A stretch of DNA of 64,000 bases from Microbacterium sp. ProA8 (GCF_039905635.1 NZ_CP157000.1:4278001-4342000); one strand, 5' to 3'. Positions 53,243 to 61,829 are shown, counted from the first letter of the stretch. Numbers and translations: made by a program. The notes: generated by a model not told the origin, from the sequence alone.

Positions 53243-53852
53243 AGGCTGCGAGTCCTCCCTATCGTTCGTTCACATCGTCCGAGTTGTCATGGCACGTGCG
53301 GGCTCGGCTCGCCGGTCACGCAAGTCTGCGTGCACGACGTGCTTGCGGGATGCCGCAGCACTCCCGCTCCCCGCCCTACCCCCGTGTGCCTGCCCCTGCC
53401 GTCATCACGCCGTCGTGTCCAGCACGGAGTCACGCGCACGAGTGAGCCGCACCCCACGCTAAGGACGGCCTCCGACACCCGCAACACGGCCTGTGGATAA
53501 CTCTGTGGAGAGCCTGCGTGAAACGCCGACACGCCTGTGAACAACCGCTGTGGAGAACTTGCTGCTTTTGAAGCACGATCTCGTCGAAAATCGCTGCTGA
53601 CCGGGCATTGCGTATTGCACAGCCTGTGGAGGGGGATGTGATTGAAGTCAGGGTTGAAGGTTGGGCTGCGCTTCGGGCCCTGTGCACAATTCCGGGGACA
53701 ACGCCACCACCGTGCGCGCGCACCTCATGGGGCCGACTCCGCGCGAAAGGGGTCTGGACAGACCGCTGACGGACCCGGTATCGTCGCAGGTCCAGGCACC
53801 CTCACGCACGATCCGTTCGGAACGTGCGGCTCTTTCGTCGTGGGAGGTGAAC
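53243..53852. other. 610-base intergenic region between dnaB and the exported proteins
   Basis: No convincing gene was found here, although + frames remain open from 53642 and 53661. The left part (53243-53460) shows no clear signal beyond the expected dnaB promoter position. The centre (53492-53689) has the DnaA-box-like sites listed separately. The right part ends with GGGAGG before GTG 53853 and must hold the promoter of the first exported-protein gene. Confidence 0.7.
53492..53689. promoter_or_regulatory. Cluster of DnaA-box-like sites upstream of dnaB
   Basis: TGTGGATAA at 53492-53500 is a perfect DnaA box (TTATCCACA) read on the minus strand. TGTGAACAA (53536), TGTGGAGAA (53549) and TGTGCACAA (53681) are one- or two-mismatch versions, and TGTGGA occurs again at 53504 and 53625. 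All face the same way. They could link dnaB expression to DnaA or titrate DnaA. The dnaA-dnaN origin itself is not in the window. Confidence 0.55.
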
Positions 53853-54863
53853 GTGGAGATCGCAACCTCGCAGCTGCCGAGGATCGTGCGGCTGGCCCTC
53901 ATCGGGGTCGGGACCGCGTTCGCCTGGATCGTCGTCTCGCTGACCCTCGGCCTCGGCCTCGGGCAGGCGCACGCCGACGAGCCCGAAGGCGGAGGACTGC
54001 TCGGGGGTGCCCTCGGTGCCGTGACCTCGCTGGTCGACACGACCGCGACGAGCGTCACCACCACCGTCTCGACCGTGACGACAGGCGTCACCGGCGTCGT
54101 CAACGACGTGGTCGCCGTCGCTCCCGCACCCGTTCAGCAGCCCGTGAGCCAGGTCGTCCAGACCGTCGGCACCGTCGTCACCAGCGTGACGCAGCCGGTC
54201 TCGAACGTCGTCTCGGGCGGGGTCGTGGGCAGTGTCACGCAGCCCGTGGTCGACCTCGTGACCGACGTTCCGATCGTCGGCGGCATCGTCACGGGCATCG
54301 GCCTCGACGATGCCGTGACCGACCTCGGCGGCACGGTCGACGAGACGCTGGGCGGCATCGTCGACGCCGTCGACGAGACCGGCGCGACGGTCGGATCGCC
54401 GCCCACCGGCGCCGTCGAGGTACCGGTTCTTCCCGGAGATCCCGCGATTCCCGGCCTCCCCGCACTCCCCGGCCTGGCAGCCGAAGCGGACGCCTCGACG
54501 GTTGCCGCGGCGGGCTCGATCGCCGGGCAGATGGATGCGCAGACGGATGCCGCAGCCACCCTCTTCTCGACGACCGCCGGCTCGATCGGCGCGTGGGCCG
54601 CGGCATCCGTGTCGCGCGCCGGCGCCGTCATCACCGTCGTCGCCTCGTCCGCCGCGCTGGCCGTGAGCGGACCCCTGAACTCCGCAGGCGGACTCTGCCT
54701 GCCGACGTCTTCCGCGGGACCCGGTGGTGCGGGTCCCGGCGCCTGGGCGCTTGCCGCCTTCCTCCCGCTTGTCGCGCACCGTGCCTGGGTGCGGCGAGCA
54801 GGCCCGGAAGACGAGCACGCGCCGCCGGCGCCCGTCGGCTCCACCGACGTCTCCCCCGACTGA
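53853..54863 (+). CDS. Exported Val/Thr-rich protein with C-terminal membrane anchor
   Basis: This is a protein of about 336 residues. An N-terminal signal peptide ends in GQAHA (about residue 37). A long low-complexity region (45-220) alternates Val, Thr and Ser (for example TTATSVTTTVSTVTTG), giving a beta-prone surface. A Pro-rich segment, an alanine-rich region, one predicted membrane helix (AWALAAFLPLVAH) and a hydrophilic tail follow. No family was recognised. GGGAGGTGAAC before GTG 53853 fixes the start; upstream codons in frame are not supported. It lies 134 bases before the chaplin-like gene, a likely functional neighbour. Confidence 0.75.
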   Translation: MEIATSQLPRIVRLALIGVGTAFAWIVVSLTLGLGLGQAHADEPEGGGLLGGALGAVTSLVDTTATSVTTTVSTVTTGVTGVVNDVVAVAPAPVQQPVSQVVQTVGTVVTSVTQPVSNVVSGGVVGSVTQPVVDLVTDVPIVGGIVTGIGLDDAVTDLGGTVDETLGGIVDAVDETGATVGSPPTGAVEVPVLPGDPAIPGLPALPGLAAEADASTVAAAGSIAGQMDAQTDAAATLFSTTAGSIGAWAAASVSRAGAVITVVASSAALAVSGPLNSAGGLCLPTSSAGPGGAGPGAWALAAFLPLVAHRAWVRRAGPEDEHAPPAPVGSTDVSPD

Positions 54864-54997
54864 TCGGCTCCCCGCCGCCTTCGCTCATCCGAGTCCAGGC
54901 GGCAGAGCAGCAGCGCGCCCTCACGCGCTGTGCAGCGCTCCTTGCGTTCTCTGAGACGCCTGCGCTGCGAACCGATCAATCCACAAAGGGGAACACC

Positions 54998-56716
54998 ATG
55001 CGTACTTTCTACAAGCGCGCCCTCTGGGGCACGCTCCTCGCCGGCGGCATCACGCTGCTCGGCGCGACGGTCGCCAACGCGGCCGAGACGAACGGTGACG
55101 ACGGGCTGCTCTCGGGCACCCAGGCGATCATCGACGTCAACCTTCCGATCAACATCAGCGGCACCTCGCTTTCGGTACTGGGCGACTCGTCCAGCACCGG
55201 TGCCACCACGGCGGCACCCGCGCCCGCTCCGGCTCCGGCTCCGGCTCCGGTCGTGGCGACGACGAGCGGCTCCGACGGCATCGGCTCGGGCACGCAGGGC
55301 CTCGTGTCGGTGAACGTGCCGATCACGGTGTCGGGCAACGCGGTCTCGGTCGTCGGCGACAGTTCGTCGACGGATGCCGCGACCACCGCTCCCGCGCCGG
55401 CGACCGCGCCGGCGGCTGCCGAGACGTCGGGCGAGGACGGCCTGCTCTCGGGGCTCCAGGGGATCGTCTCGATCGCCGCTCCGGTGACCGTCTCGGGCAA
55501 CGCGATCTCGGTCGTCGGCGACAGCACGAGCGAGGGCGCCACGACGGCTCCCGCCGGCGCGGGCGGCGCTGCCGGCGCCGCTGCCTGGACGACCGGCGAG
55601 GACTCGATCCTCGGGGGCACCCAGATCGTCGCACCCGTCACCGCCCCGGTCACCGTCAGCGGCAACGCGATCTCCGTCATCGGGGACAGCGCGTCGACCG
55701 ATGCCACCACCGCCACCGCCGGCACGGGTACGCCGTCGGCCGGTGCGATCGGCACCACGGACGGCGAGGACTCGATCCTCGGCGGCACCCAGGTGCTCGC
55801 ACCGATCACCGCCCCGATCACCGCGGTCGGCAACGCGATCTCGGTCATCGGCGACAGCACGAGCGAGGACGCCGCCACGGCGCCCGCAAGCTCGGGCGGA
55901 GCCGCCGGATCCGACGCCTGGACGAACGGCGAGGACTCGATCCTCGGCGGCACCCAGGTGCTCGCACCGATCACCGCGCCCATCACCGCGGTGGGCAACG
56001 CGATCTCCGTGATCGGCGACAGCGAGTCGACGGATGCCGCCACCACGGCACCCGCGACGGGAAACACCGGCGGTGCCACCAGCGGCACCACCGACGGCAC
56101 GGACTCGATCCTCGGCGGCACCCAGGTGCTCGCACCGATCGCGGTTCCGGTCACGGTCGTCGGCAACGCCATCTCAGGGATCGGCGACAGCACCTCCACG
56201 GGCGCGGTCGCAGCTCCGGGCACCGGCACCGGCGGCACCACCGCCACCACCGGCGGCCTGGGCTCGATCCTCGGCGGCACGCAGATCCTGGCGCCGATCG
56301 CGCTTCCCATCACCATCGGCGGCAACGCCATCTCGGTGATCGGCGACAGCGTGACCACCGGCCCGGTCGTGCCGACCGATCCCACGGACCCGACCGATCC
56401 GACCGATCCCACGGACCCGACGGACCCGACCGATCCGACGGACCCGACCGATCCCACGGACCCGACCGATCCCACGGACCCGACCGATCCCACGGACCCG
56501 ACCGACCCGACCGACCCGACGAACCCCGCCAACCCGGGGACCGGCGGGACGTCCGGTGACGGCTCGGCCACGGTCACGGGCGCGTCGGCCTCGGCCGGCG
56601 CGGCCACCCAGCTCGCCACGACAGGAGGAGCGGGCGCGATGCCGTTCCTGCTGCTCGGGCTCTCGCTGCTCGCAGCGGGCGCCATCGCGCGCGTGTCGCG
56701 GCGACGCTCGGCGTGA
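54998..56716 (+). CDS. Chaplin-like repeat surface protein with LAXTG sorting signal
   Basis: This is a 572-residue cell-wall protein. It has a signal peptide (1-29, cut after VANAA). Eight 33-residue repeats (about 36-454) follow the pattern D-S-I-L-G-G-T-Q, then PITVSGNAISVIGDS, close to the chaplin core PVNVCGNTVNVIG but with Ser, Ala or Val for Cys. Ala/Thr/Gly linkers separate them. Then come a stalk of 16 PTD triplets (459-508), LATTG at 539-543, a membrane helix and RRRSA. LAXTG is the class E sortase motif used by long chaplins of Streptomyces. AAAGGGG before ATG 54998 sets the start. Confidence 0.85.
   Translation: MRTFYKRALWGTLLAGGITLLGATVANAAETNGDDGLLSGTQAIIDVNLPINISGTSLSVLGDSSSTGATTAAPAPAPAPAPAPVVATTSGSDGIGSGTQGLVSVNVPITVSGNAVSVVGDSSSTDAATTAPAPATAPAAAETSGEDGLLSGLQGIVSIAAPVTVSGNAISVVGDSTSEGATTAPAGAGGAAGAAAWTTGEDSILGGTQIVAPVTAPVTVSGNAISVIGDSASTDATTATAGTGTPSAGAIGTTDGEDSILGGTQVLAPITAPITAVGNAISVIGDSTSEDAATAPASSGGAAGSDAWTNGEDSILGGTQVLAPITAPITAVGNAISVIGDSESTDAATTAPATGNTGGATSGTTDGTDSILGGTQVLAPIAVPVTVVGNAISGIGDSTSTGAVAAPGTGTGGTTATTGGLGSILGGTQILAPIALPITIGGNAISVIGDSVTTGPVVPTDPTDPTDPTDPTDPTDPTDPTDPTDPTDPTDPTDPTDPTDPTDPTDPTNPANPGTGGTSGDGSATVTGASASAGAATQLATTGGAGAMPFLLLGLSLLAAGAIARVSRRRSA
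55103..56359 (+). repeat. Eight in-frame chaplin-like coding repeats
   Basis: Units recur about every 165 bases, at residues near 36, 93, 147, 202, 258, 312, 369 and 422 of the surface protein. Units 5 and 6 are nearly identical in protein and DNA (EDSILGGTQVLAPITAPITA), pointing to recent duplication or gene conversion. The first three units are more divergent. Confidence 0.88.
56372..56521 (+). repeat. Nine-base tandem repeat encoding a PTD stalk
   Basis: About 16.7 copies of a 9-bp unit alternate between CCGACCGAT, CCCACGGAC and CCGACGGAC. Each copy encodes Pro-Thr-Asp, so copy-number change keeps the frame. The tract forms the wall-spanning stalk before the LATTG anchor. Confidence 0.92.
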
Positions 56717-56776
56717 GTCGACGGGGCAAGTCGACGTTCCCCAGGCGCCCCTCGCCCCGACTCGCGTGAGAGCACC

Positions 56777-56807
56777 GCGGGAGGGCCGTCCCCAGCGGCC
56801 CTCCCGC
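56777..56807 (+). terminator. Terminator after the chaplin-like gene
   Basis: GCGGGAGGGCCG and CGGCCCTCCCGC form a 12-bp perfect stem with a seven-base loop, 60 bases past the stop. CCTTG follows. Confidence 0.82.
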
Positions 56808-56940
56808 CCTTGAACCGCCCCCGATCGTGAACGCCGGATCTTGCCTGGACCGGTGCCCGCGATCGGGGGTGCCACACCCATCTCCTCCCGCAGCGTCCGG
56901 CCATGCCTGGACCCGTGCGGTGCGGGGGGAGATGCAACGA

Positions 56941-56976
56941 GCGGATGCCGCGACCCGGGGGGCTCGCGGCATCCGC
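56941..56976. terminator. GGATGCC-type hairpin upstream of the Eis-like gene
   Basis: GCGGATGCCGCGA and TCGCGGCATCCGC form a 13-bp perfect stem with a ten-base G/C loop. It may be a second terminator for the surface-protein transcript. It lies 78 bases before the next start, so it could also act as a leader structure. Confidence 0.6.
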
Positions 56977-57054
56977 TTCGTCATGCCCGCCGCGCGCAGC
57001 CACGTGGGCGCCGGCCGCGTTGCGCATCCCCCGGCCGCTCGCCAGAGTAGGGGG

Positions 57055-58329
57055 GTGCCCGTACCCGAGCCCTACGTCCTCACCCCCGTCGGCCATGACC
57101 GCCTCGACGACGTTCTCCGTCTGGACGTCTGGGCTTTCCCCACCGAGCGCTCGGTGGAGGCACTGCGCGAGCTGCCCAGCCCCCTCAGCTGGCACCGCAC
57201 GTACGGCGTCGCGCATGTCGACGACGACGACATGCTCGCCGGGTTCCACGGCGCGTATCCGCTGCGCGCGTACCCGGTACCAGGGGCCGAGGTGTCGTGC
57301 GGCTGGCTGACGTGGGTGGGCGTGCACCCCGGCCACCGTCGCCGCGGCATCCTGCGCGGCATGATCGAGCACCACTTCGCCGACTGCCTCGCGCACGGCG
57401 AGGCGATCTCGGGCCTGATGGCGGCCGAGACGCCCATCTACGGCCGCTTCGGCTACGGCATGGCGTCGACGCAGCTGAGCCTGACGATCCCCCGCGGCGC
57501 CGCGCTTCGCCCGGTGCCCGGTGCGGCCGAGCTCGAGGTCGCCCTGGAGGAGTGGGATGCCGAGGCCCACGGCGACCTCGTCGCCGCGATCCATCGCGAC
57601 TACGCGCGGCTCCCCGAAGGTCTGGGGCGCCCGGGCTGGGCGACCCGCGAGACCGCCGAGCAGCGCGCGGCGCGTGAGGCCGACCCCGCGGCGCTGCGCG
57701 GCGGCAAGGAGGCGCTGCGCCTGCTGCTGGTGCGCGACGACACCGACGCGGTGCTCGCGTACGCGACGTTCCGCCGCACCATGTCGTGGGTGCGCGCCGG
57801 CTCCGAGGGCACCGTGCACGTGCGGGACGCCGTCGCGCTGACGGCCGCAGCCGCGCACCGCATGTGGTCGGTGCTGCTCGATCTCGACCTGACCACCCGC
57901 GTCCAGGTCCCGCACCTGCCCGTGGACGACCCCATCGTGTCGCTCCTCGTCGACGTCCGGGGCGCCGCCCCGGATTATCAGGACAACTCATGGATCCGCA
58001 TCGTCGACCTGCCCGCCGCGCTCGCGCAGCGCCGGTACGCCGGCGACGTCGACGTCGTGCTCGAGGTGACCGACGCGATGCTGCCCGCCAACGCCGGTCG
58101 CTGGCGCGTGCGCGCCGAGGCGTGGGGCCACGCCGATGTCACCCGCAGCGACGACGAAGCGGACCTCACCCTCGACATCCGCGAGCTCGGCGCGGCGCAC
58201 CTCGGCTCGATCACGCTCAGCTCACTCGCTCAGGCGGGCCTCATCGAGGTGCGCTCGCCCCAGGCGCTGCGCACGGCCTCCGCCGCCTGGTCGTGGCCGG
58301 TCGCCGCCGGCGCGAACTGGGTCTTCTGA
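57055..58329 (+). CDS. Eis-like GNAT N-acetyltransferase
   Basis: This is a 424-residue protein of the Enhanced-intracellular-survival family. A GNAT domain contains WVGVHPGHRRRGILRGMIE (acetyl-CoA loop) and ETPIYGRFGYGMAS. A second degenerate GNAT-like domain and a C-terminal SCP2-like domain (about 310-424) follow. The last residue is Phe (GANWVF), matching the family in which the C-terminal carboxylate is the catalytic base. Eis enzymes acetylate lysines and aminoglycosides. GTG 57055, preceded by AGGGGG, gives the family length; the frame extends back to 56827 without support. Confidence 0.88.
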   Translation: MPVPEPYVLTPVGHDRLDDVLRLDVWAFPTERSVEALRELPSPLSWHRTYGVAHVDDDDMLAGFHGAYPLRAYPVPGAEVSCGWLTWVGVHPGHRRRGILRGMIEHHFADCLAHGEAISGLMAAETPIYGRFGYGMASTQLSLTIPRGAALRPVPGAAELEVALEEWDAEAHGDLVAAIHRDYARLPEGLGRPGWATRETAEQRAAREADPAALRGGKEALRLLLVRDDTDAVLAYATFRRTMSWVRAGSEGTVHVRDAVALTAAAAHRMWSVLLDLDLTTRVQVPHLPVDDPIVSLLVDVRGAAPDYQDNSWIRIVDLPAALAQRRYAGDVDVVLEVTDAMLPANAGRWRVRAEAWGHADVTRSDDEADLTLDIRELGAAHLGSITLSSLAQAGLIEVRSPQALRTASAAWSWPVAAGANWVF

Positions 58330-58380
58330 CCCACAACACCGGCAGGCGGCATCCACGCCGCGACGGACGCTCGAAACGAC

Positions 58381-58427
58381 GGATGCCGCGGGCCCGTGCT
58401 CGTGAAGAGCACCGGCCCGCGGCATCC
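58381..58427. terminator. Long GGATGCC-type bidirectional terminator
   Basis: GGATGCCGCGGGCC pairs perfectly with GGCCCGCGGCATCC (14 bp), then after one mismatch GTGCTC pairs with GAGCAC around a five-base loop. It lies between convergent genes ending at 58329 (+) and 58441 (-). Confidence 0.9.
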
Positions 58428-58440
58428 ATCCGCGCCAGAG

Positions 58441-58893
58441 TTACTTGGCGGCGACCACCTGCAGGGTGATCACGGCGGTGAGGTCGTCACGCAGGCGGAT
58501 CGTCGCCTCGTGCTCGCCCACCGACTTGATCGGGGAGGTGATGTGGATCTTGCGCTTGTCCAGGTCGCCGAGGCCGGCGGCCTTCACGGCGTTCGCGACG
58601 TCGACCGTCTTGACCGCGCCGAACAGGCGACCCTCGGCGCCGGCCTTGACCGACAGCTTGACCTTGTTGGTCTCGAGGGCGTTCTTGAGCGCCACGGCCT
58701 CTTCGTGGTCGTGGATCGCACGGGACTCGCGAGCGGCGCGGATCGACGCCACCTGCTTCTCGCCACCGCGGGTCCAGGCCACAGCGAAGCCCTGGGGGAT
58801 GAGGTAGTTGCGGGCGAACCCGTTCTTGACCTCGACAACGTCTCCGGCGCTTCCGAGCCCGGCGACCTCATTCGTGAGAATCAGCTTTGCCAT
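58441..58893 (-). CDS. rplI: Large-subunit ribosomal protein bL9
   Basis: This is a 150-residue ribosomal protein. The N-terminal RNA-binding domain is recognisable from [20 protein letters not shown] and [17 protein letters not shown], followed by the long connecting helix and the C-terminal domain ([20 protein letters not shown]). It is the last gene of the rpsF-ssb-rpsR-rplI operon and is followed by a strong bidirectional hairpin. dnaB lies about 5 kb away instead of directly downstream, because the surface-protein and Eis-like genes intervene. Confidence 0.97.
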   Translation of the reverse strand: MAKLILTNEVAGLGSAGDVVEVKNGFARNYLIPQGFAVAWTRGGEKQVASIRAARESRAIHDHEEAVALKNALETNKVKLSVKAGAEGRLFGAVKTVDVANAVKAAGLGDLDKRKIHITSPIKSVGEHEATIRLRDDLTAVITLQVVAAK

Positions 58894-58903
58894 TGGGTGC
58901 TCC

Positions 58904-59158
58904 TTAGCGGCCAGCGCCGGCGTAAGGCAGGAGCGCCATTTCGCGCGCGTTCTTGATCGCCTTGGCGATCAGACGCTGCTCCTGCACCGAGACACCGGTG
59001 ATACGACGGGCGCGGATCTTGCCACGCTCCGAGATGAACTTGCGAAGAGTCGCGACGTCCTTGTAGTCGATGAGACCGACACGGATCGCCTTCGCGGGGG
59101 CCGCGTTCTTCGCGCCCTTCCGCGGCTTCCGGCGGTCGCCGGTTGCCTTTCCAGCCAT
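58904..59158 (-). CDS. rpsR: Small-subunit ribosomal protein bS18, cysteine-free form
   Basis: This 84-residue protein shows [20 protein letters not shown] followed by [20 protein letters not shown], the S18 core. The protein has no cysteine at all, so it is the zinc-independent (C-minus) type. Actinobacteria often carry a C-plus paralogue with a Zur-regulated C-minus copy, but here the C-minus form sits in the standard rpsF-ssb-rpsR-rplI operon. Spacing to rplI is 10 bases. Confidence 0.96.
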   Translation of the reverse strand: MAGKATGDRRKPRKGAKNAAPAKAIRVGLIDYKDVATLRKFISERGKIRARRITGVSVQEQRLIAKAIKNAREMALLPYAGAGR

Positions 59159-59230
59159 GGTGGTTCCTTACGTTTCCTTGATCGGATGCCTCGTGCCGAG
59201 GCATCCGGAATCTGCTTCTGAGATCGACCC

Positions 59231-59764
59231 TTAGAAGGGGGTGTCGTCGCCGTAGGCGCCGGGAGCCGCCCAGGCGTCGCCGCTCGCGGCGCCGCCGTTC
59301 GCCGAACCGGGCGTCGACCACGGCTCGTCGGCGACCTGGGCCGGGCGAGCCTGACCGCCACCGCCACCGCCGCCGAAGCTGCCGCCGCCGCCCGAGCCGC
59401 CCGCAGCGCGGGTGACCTGTGCGGTCGCGTAACGCAGCGACGGGCCGATCTCGTCGACCTCGAGCTCGATCGCGGTGCGGTTGTTGCCTTCGCGGTCCTG
59501 GTAGCTGCGCTGCTTGAGGCGGCCGGTCGCGATGACCCGCATGCCCTTGGTCAGCGAGCCGGCCACGTGCTCGGCGAACTCGCGCCACACGCTCGCGCGG
59601 AGGAACAGCGCTTCGCCGTCCTTCCACTCGTTCGCCTGACGGTCGAAGTTGCGCGGCGTCGACGCGATCGTGAAGTTCGCGACGGGGAGGCCGTTCTGCG
59701 TGTACCGCAGCTCGGGATCAGCCGTGAGGTTTCCCACGACGGTGATGATCGTCTCGCCGGCCAT
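59231..59764 (-). CDS. ssb: Single-stranded DNA-binding protein
   Basis: This is a 177-residue SSB. The N-terminal OB-fold (about 1-110) begins [20 protein letters not shown] and includes [21 protein letters not shown] Gly/Ala-rich disordered linker follows, and the acidic tip DDTPF is the docking motif for replication and repair partners. It lies five bases downstream of rpsF in the ribosomal operon. An ATG at 59764 starts the family N-terminus exactly. Confidence 0.96.
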   Translation of the reverse strand: MAGETIITVVGNLTADPELRYTQNGLPVANFTIASTPRNFDRQANEWKDGEALFLRASVWREFAEHVAGSLTKGMRVIATGRLKQRSYQDREGNNRTAIELEVDEIGPSLRYATAQVTRAAGGSGGGGSFGGGGGGGQARPAQVADEPWSTPGSANGGAASGDAWAAPGAYGDDTPF

Positions 59765-59769
59765 CAGCC

Positions 59770-60138
59770 TTACGCCTTCGCTGCCTTGGCAGACTTGCGG
59801 GCGGCACGCTCGTCGGCGCGCTGCTTCTCAGAGGCGATCATCGCGATGGCCTCTTCGGCACGCAGCACCTTGGTGCGCATGATCTGCTCGTTGAGGTTGA
59901 GCTGACGGTCGAGTTCCTGCGTCGTCGCGGCGGTCGCCGTGAAGTTGACGACGGCGTAGATGCCCTCGTTCTTCTTCTGGATCTCGTATGCGAGACGGCG
60001 CTTGCCCCAGATGTCGATGTTCTCGATGGTGCCGCCGTCGGTCGTGATGACCTTCAGGAACTTGTCGAGGTTGGCGCCGACCTGGCGCTCGTCGATCTCG
60101 GGGTTCAGGATGACCATGAGTTCGTACTGGTGCGTCAC
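59770..60138 (-). CDS. rpsF: Small-subunit ribosomal protein bS6
   Basis: This is a 122-residue ribosomal protein. [20 protein letters not shown] and [20 protein letters not shown] are characteristic. The C-terminal extension is Lys/Ala-rich as in other actinobacteria. GTG 60138 is preceded by GGAGG at good spacing. It is the first gene of the rpsF-ssb-rpsR-rplI operon, so the operon promoter must lie in 60139-60310. In many bacteria S6-S18 autoregulate such operons through a leader RNA; no clear structure was identified here. Confidence 0.96.
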   Translation of the reverse strand: MTHQYELMVILNPEIDERQVGANLDKFLKVITTDGGTIENIDIWGKRRLAYEIQKKNEGIYAVVNFTATAATTQELDRQLNLNEQIMRTKVLRAEEAIAMIASEKQRADERAARKSAKAAKA

Positions 60139-60310
60139 TAACCCACCTCCTTCGGACTAGAACGGCTGCCGGGCATTTCCCGACAGCAGGAGGGTGTGTG
60201 TGCACGTCATCCGGAAGGCACGCAGGTGCGCACGTACACGGACAACCCTCCTATGGTACCGGATCGCCGCCCAGACGCCGAACCTGCCCCGATCCGCGGT
60301 CGTGGAGCCG

Positions 60311-61510
60311 TCAGCGGAACGCGTCGAGGCCGGTGAGGTGCTGGCCGAGGATCAGGGTGTGCACCTCGTCGGTGCCCTCGTACGTGCGCACGGACTCGAG
60401 GTTCGCGGCGTGGCGGATGGGGGAGTTCTCCAGCAGCACGCCGTCGCCGCCCAGGATCGTGCGGGCCTCGCGCGCGATCGCGATCGCCTCGCGCACGTTG
60501 TTGAGCTTGCCGAGCGAGATCTGCGTCGGAGTGAGGGTGCCGGCATCCTTCGCTCGTCCGATGTGCAGCGCGAGCAACGCGCCCTTCTGCAGCTCGACCA
60601 CCATGTCGACGAGCTTGCGCTGAGTGAGCTGGAACCCGGCGATGGGGCGCCCGAACTGCTCACGCCGGAGTGCATGGCGCAGCGCCGCCTCGTAGCTGTC
60701 GCGCGCCGCGCCGAGCGCGCCCCATACGATCCCGTAGCGCGCCTCGTTGAGCGCCGAGAACGGTCCACGCAGGCCCCGCGCCTCGGGCAGGAGAGCGGAT
60801 GCCGGCAGCCGCACGCCGTCGAAGTGCAGCTCGGTCTGCACCGAGGCCCGCATCGACCCCTTCGGCTCGAGCACGCTCACCTCGAACCCCGGTGTGCCGG
60901 TCGTGACGAGGAAGCCGCGGACGCCGTCGTCGGTCTGCGCCCAGACGACCACGAGCTGTGCGACCGAGGCGAGGCCGATCCAGCGCTTCGCGCCGTCGAG
61001 GATCCAGTCCGATCCGTCGCGGCGCGCGTGCGTCTTCATGCTCGAGGGGTCGGACCCGGCGGTCGGCTCGGTGAGCGCGAAGCCGGCGATCGCCTCGCCC
61101 GCAGCCAGGCGCGGCAGCCACTCCGACTTCTGCTCGTCGCTGCCCCAGCGGTGGATCGAGCCCATCGCGAGCGAGCCCTGCACCGAGACGAACGTGCGGA
61201 TGCCCGAGTCCCCGGCCTCGAGCTCGAGCGCGGCCAGGCCGTACTCGACGGCGGTGCGGCCGGGGCATCCGTAGCCGTCCAGGGTCATGCCGAGCACGCC
61301 CAGGCGTCCGAGGGAGGGCGCGAGCTCGACGGGGAAGTGGCCCCGGTCGAACCAGTCGGCGATGTGCGGGCGGATCTCTGCGTCGACGAGGGCCCGCACG
61401 CGGTCGCGGACGCCGCGCTCGTCCGCGGTGAGGAGCGCGTCGATGCCGAGGATGTCGCTCGCGGCGCGCAGCGCGTCGAGATCGTCGGGGTTCCGGCCGG
61501 CATCGGTCAT
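60311..61510 (-). CDS. Acyl-CoA dehydrogenase (glutaryl-CoA dehydrogenase-like)
   Basis: This is a 399-residue FAD enzyme. AGFALTEPTAGSDPSSMKT is the flavin/substrate signature. RREQFGRPIAGFQLTQ lies in the helical C-terminal domain, and the catalytic Glu is in YEGTDEVHTLILG. The overall sequence is closest in form to glutaryl-CoA dehydrogenases, which oxidise and decarboxylate glutaryl-CoA from lysine or tryptophan breakdown, but that substrate is not proven. AGGAGG before ATG 61510 defines the start; the frame continues to 61831 through non-coding sequence. It appears monocistronic. Confidence 0.9.
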   Translation of the reverse strand: MTDAGRNPDDLDALRAASDILGIDALLTADERGVRDRVRALVDAEIRPHIADWFDRGHFPVELAPSLGRLGVLGMTLDGYGCPGRTAVEYGLAALELEAGDSGIRTFVSVQGSLAMGSIHRWGSDEQKSEWLPRLAAGEAIAGFALTEPTAGSDPSSMKTHARRDGSDWILDGAKRWIGLASVAQLVVVWAQTDDGVRGFLVTTGTPGFEVSVLEPKGSMRASVQTELHFDGVRLPASALLPEARGLRGPFSALNEARYGIVWGALGAARDSYEAALRHALRREQFGRPIAGFQLTQRKLVDMVVELQKGALLALHIGRAKDAGTLTPTQISLGKLNNVREAIAIAREARTILGGDGVLLENSPIRHAANLESVRTYEGTDEVHTLILGQHLTGLDAFR

Positions 61511-61829
61511 GGCGCCTCCTCGCGCAGAGCGGTGGCGCCCGCGTTCTCGCCCGGCGCTCTCCTGATTCTGCCCGCTCTGCGCGCTCCTGCGCTGACCCGG
61601 CTCGGAGCCCCCGGCCAGCGCCGCGAGCGTATGCTGTCGGGCGTGCATTCGACGTTCACGACGCCCGGCGGGCGTGAGGGGGTCCTCGGCGCTGCGTGCG
61701 CCGAGCGGAGGTAGCCGCGCGCGTCGCCCGGTCTGAGCCGAGCGCGACGCCGTCGACTCTCCGCAGGCCGCCGGCCTGCGGCATCCGCTCTTCGTCGTAC
61801 CGCGACGACCCTCCGTGAAACAAGGAACC
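61511..61829. other. Divergent promoter region with two small hairpins
   Basis: No gene is supported in this 319-base gap. CTCGGCGC-TGCGT-GCGCCGAG near 61684-61704 and CCGCAGGCC-GCC-GGCCTGCGG at 61761-61781 are short hairpins. The sequence must contain the promoters for the dehydrogenase (-) and the FBP-domain gene (+). No conserved riboswitch was recognised. Confidence 0.6.

Larger units (their letters stand above)
56717..57054. other. Intergenic region with two hairpins
   Basis: Between the chaplin-like gene and the Eis-like gene, two strong hairpins (56777-56807 and 56941-56976) are the only clear signals. A frame in phase with the Eis-like gene stays open from 56827, but its translation is Pro/Arg-rich and unlike the family, so it is not counted as coding. 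Confidence 0.7.

Noticed and set aside
53243..53852. Chromosomal origin of replication
   Set aside because: Only one perfect DnaA box is present and dnaA, dnaN and rpmH are absent. A dnaB promoter role fits better.
55009..57915. A 968-residue minus-strand frame through the chaplin-like and Eis-like genes
   Set aside because: It lacks any start signal and is the mirror of two well-supported + strand genes. Its apparent repeats are the complement of the coding repeats.
60139..60310. S6-S18 autoregulatory leader RNA before rpsF
   Set aside because: Such leaders contain a conserved CCG-loop structure in other phyla. I could not identify a convincing stem here by eye.
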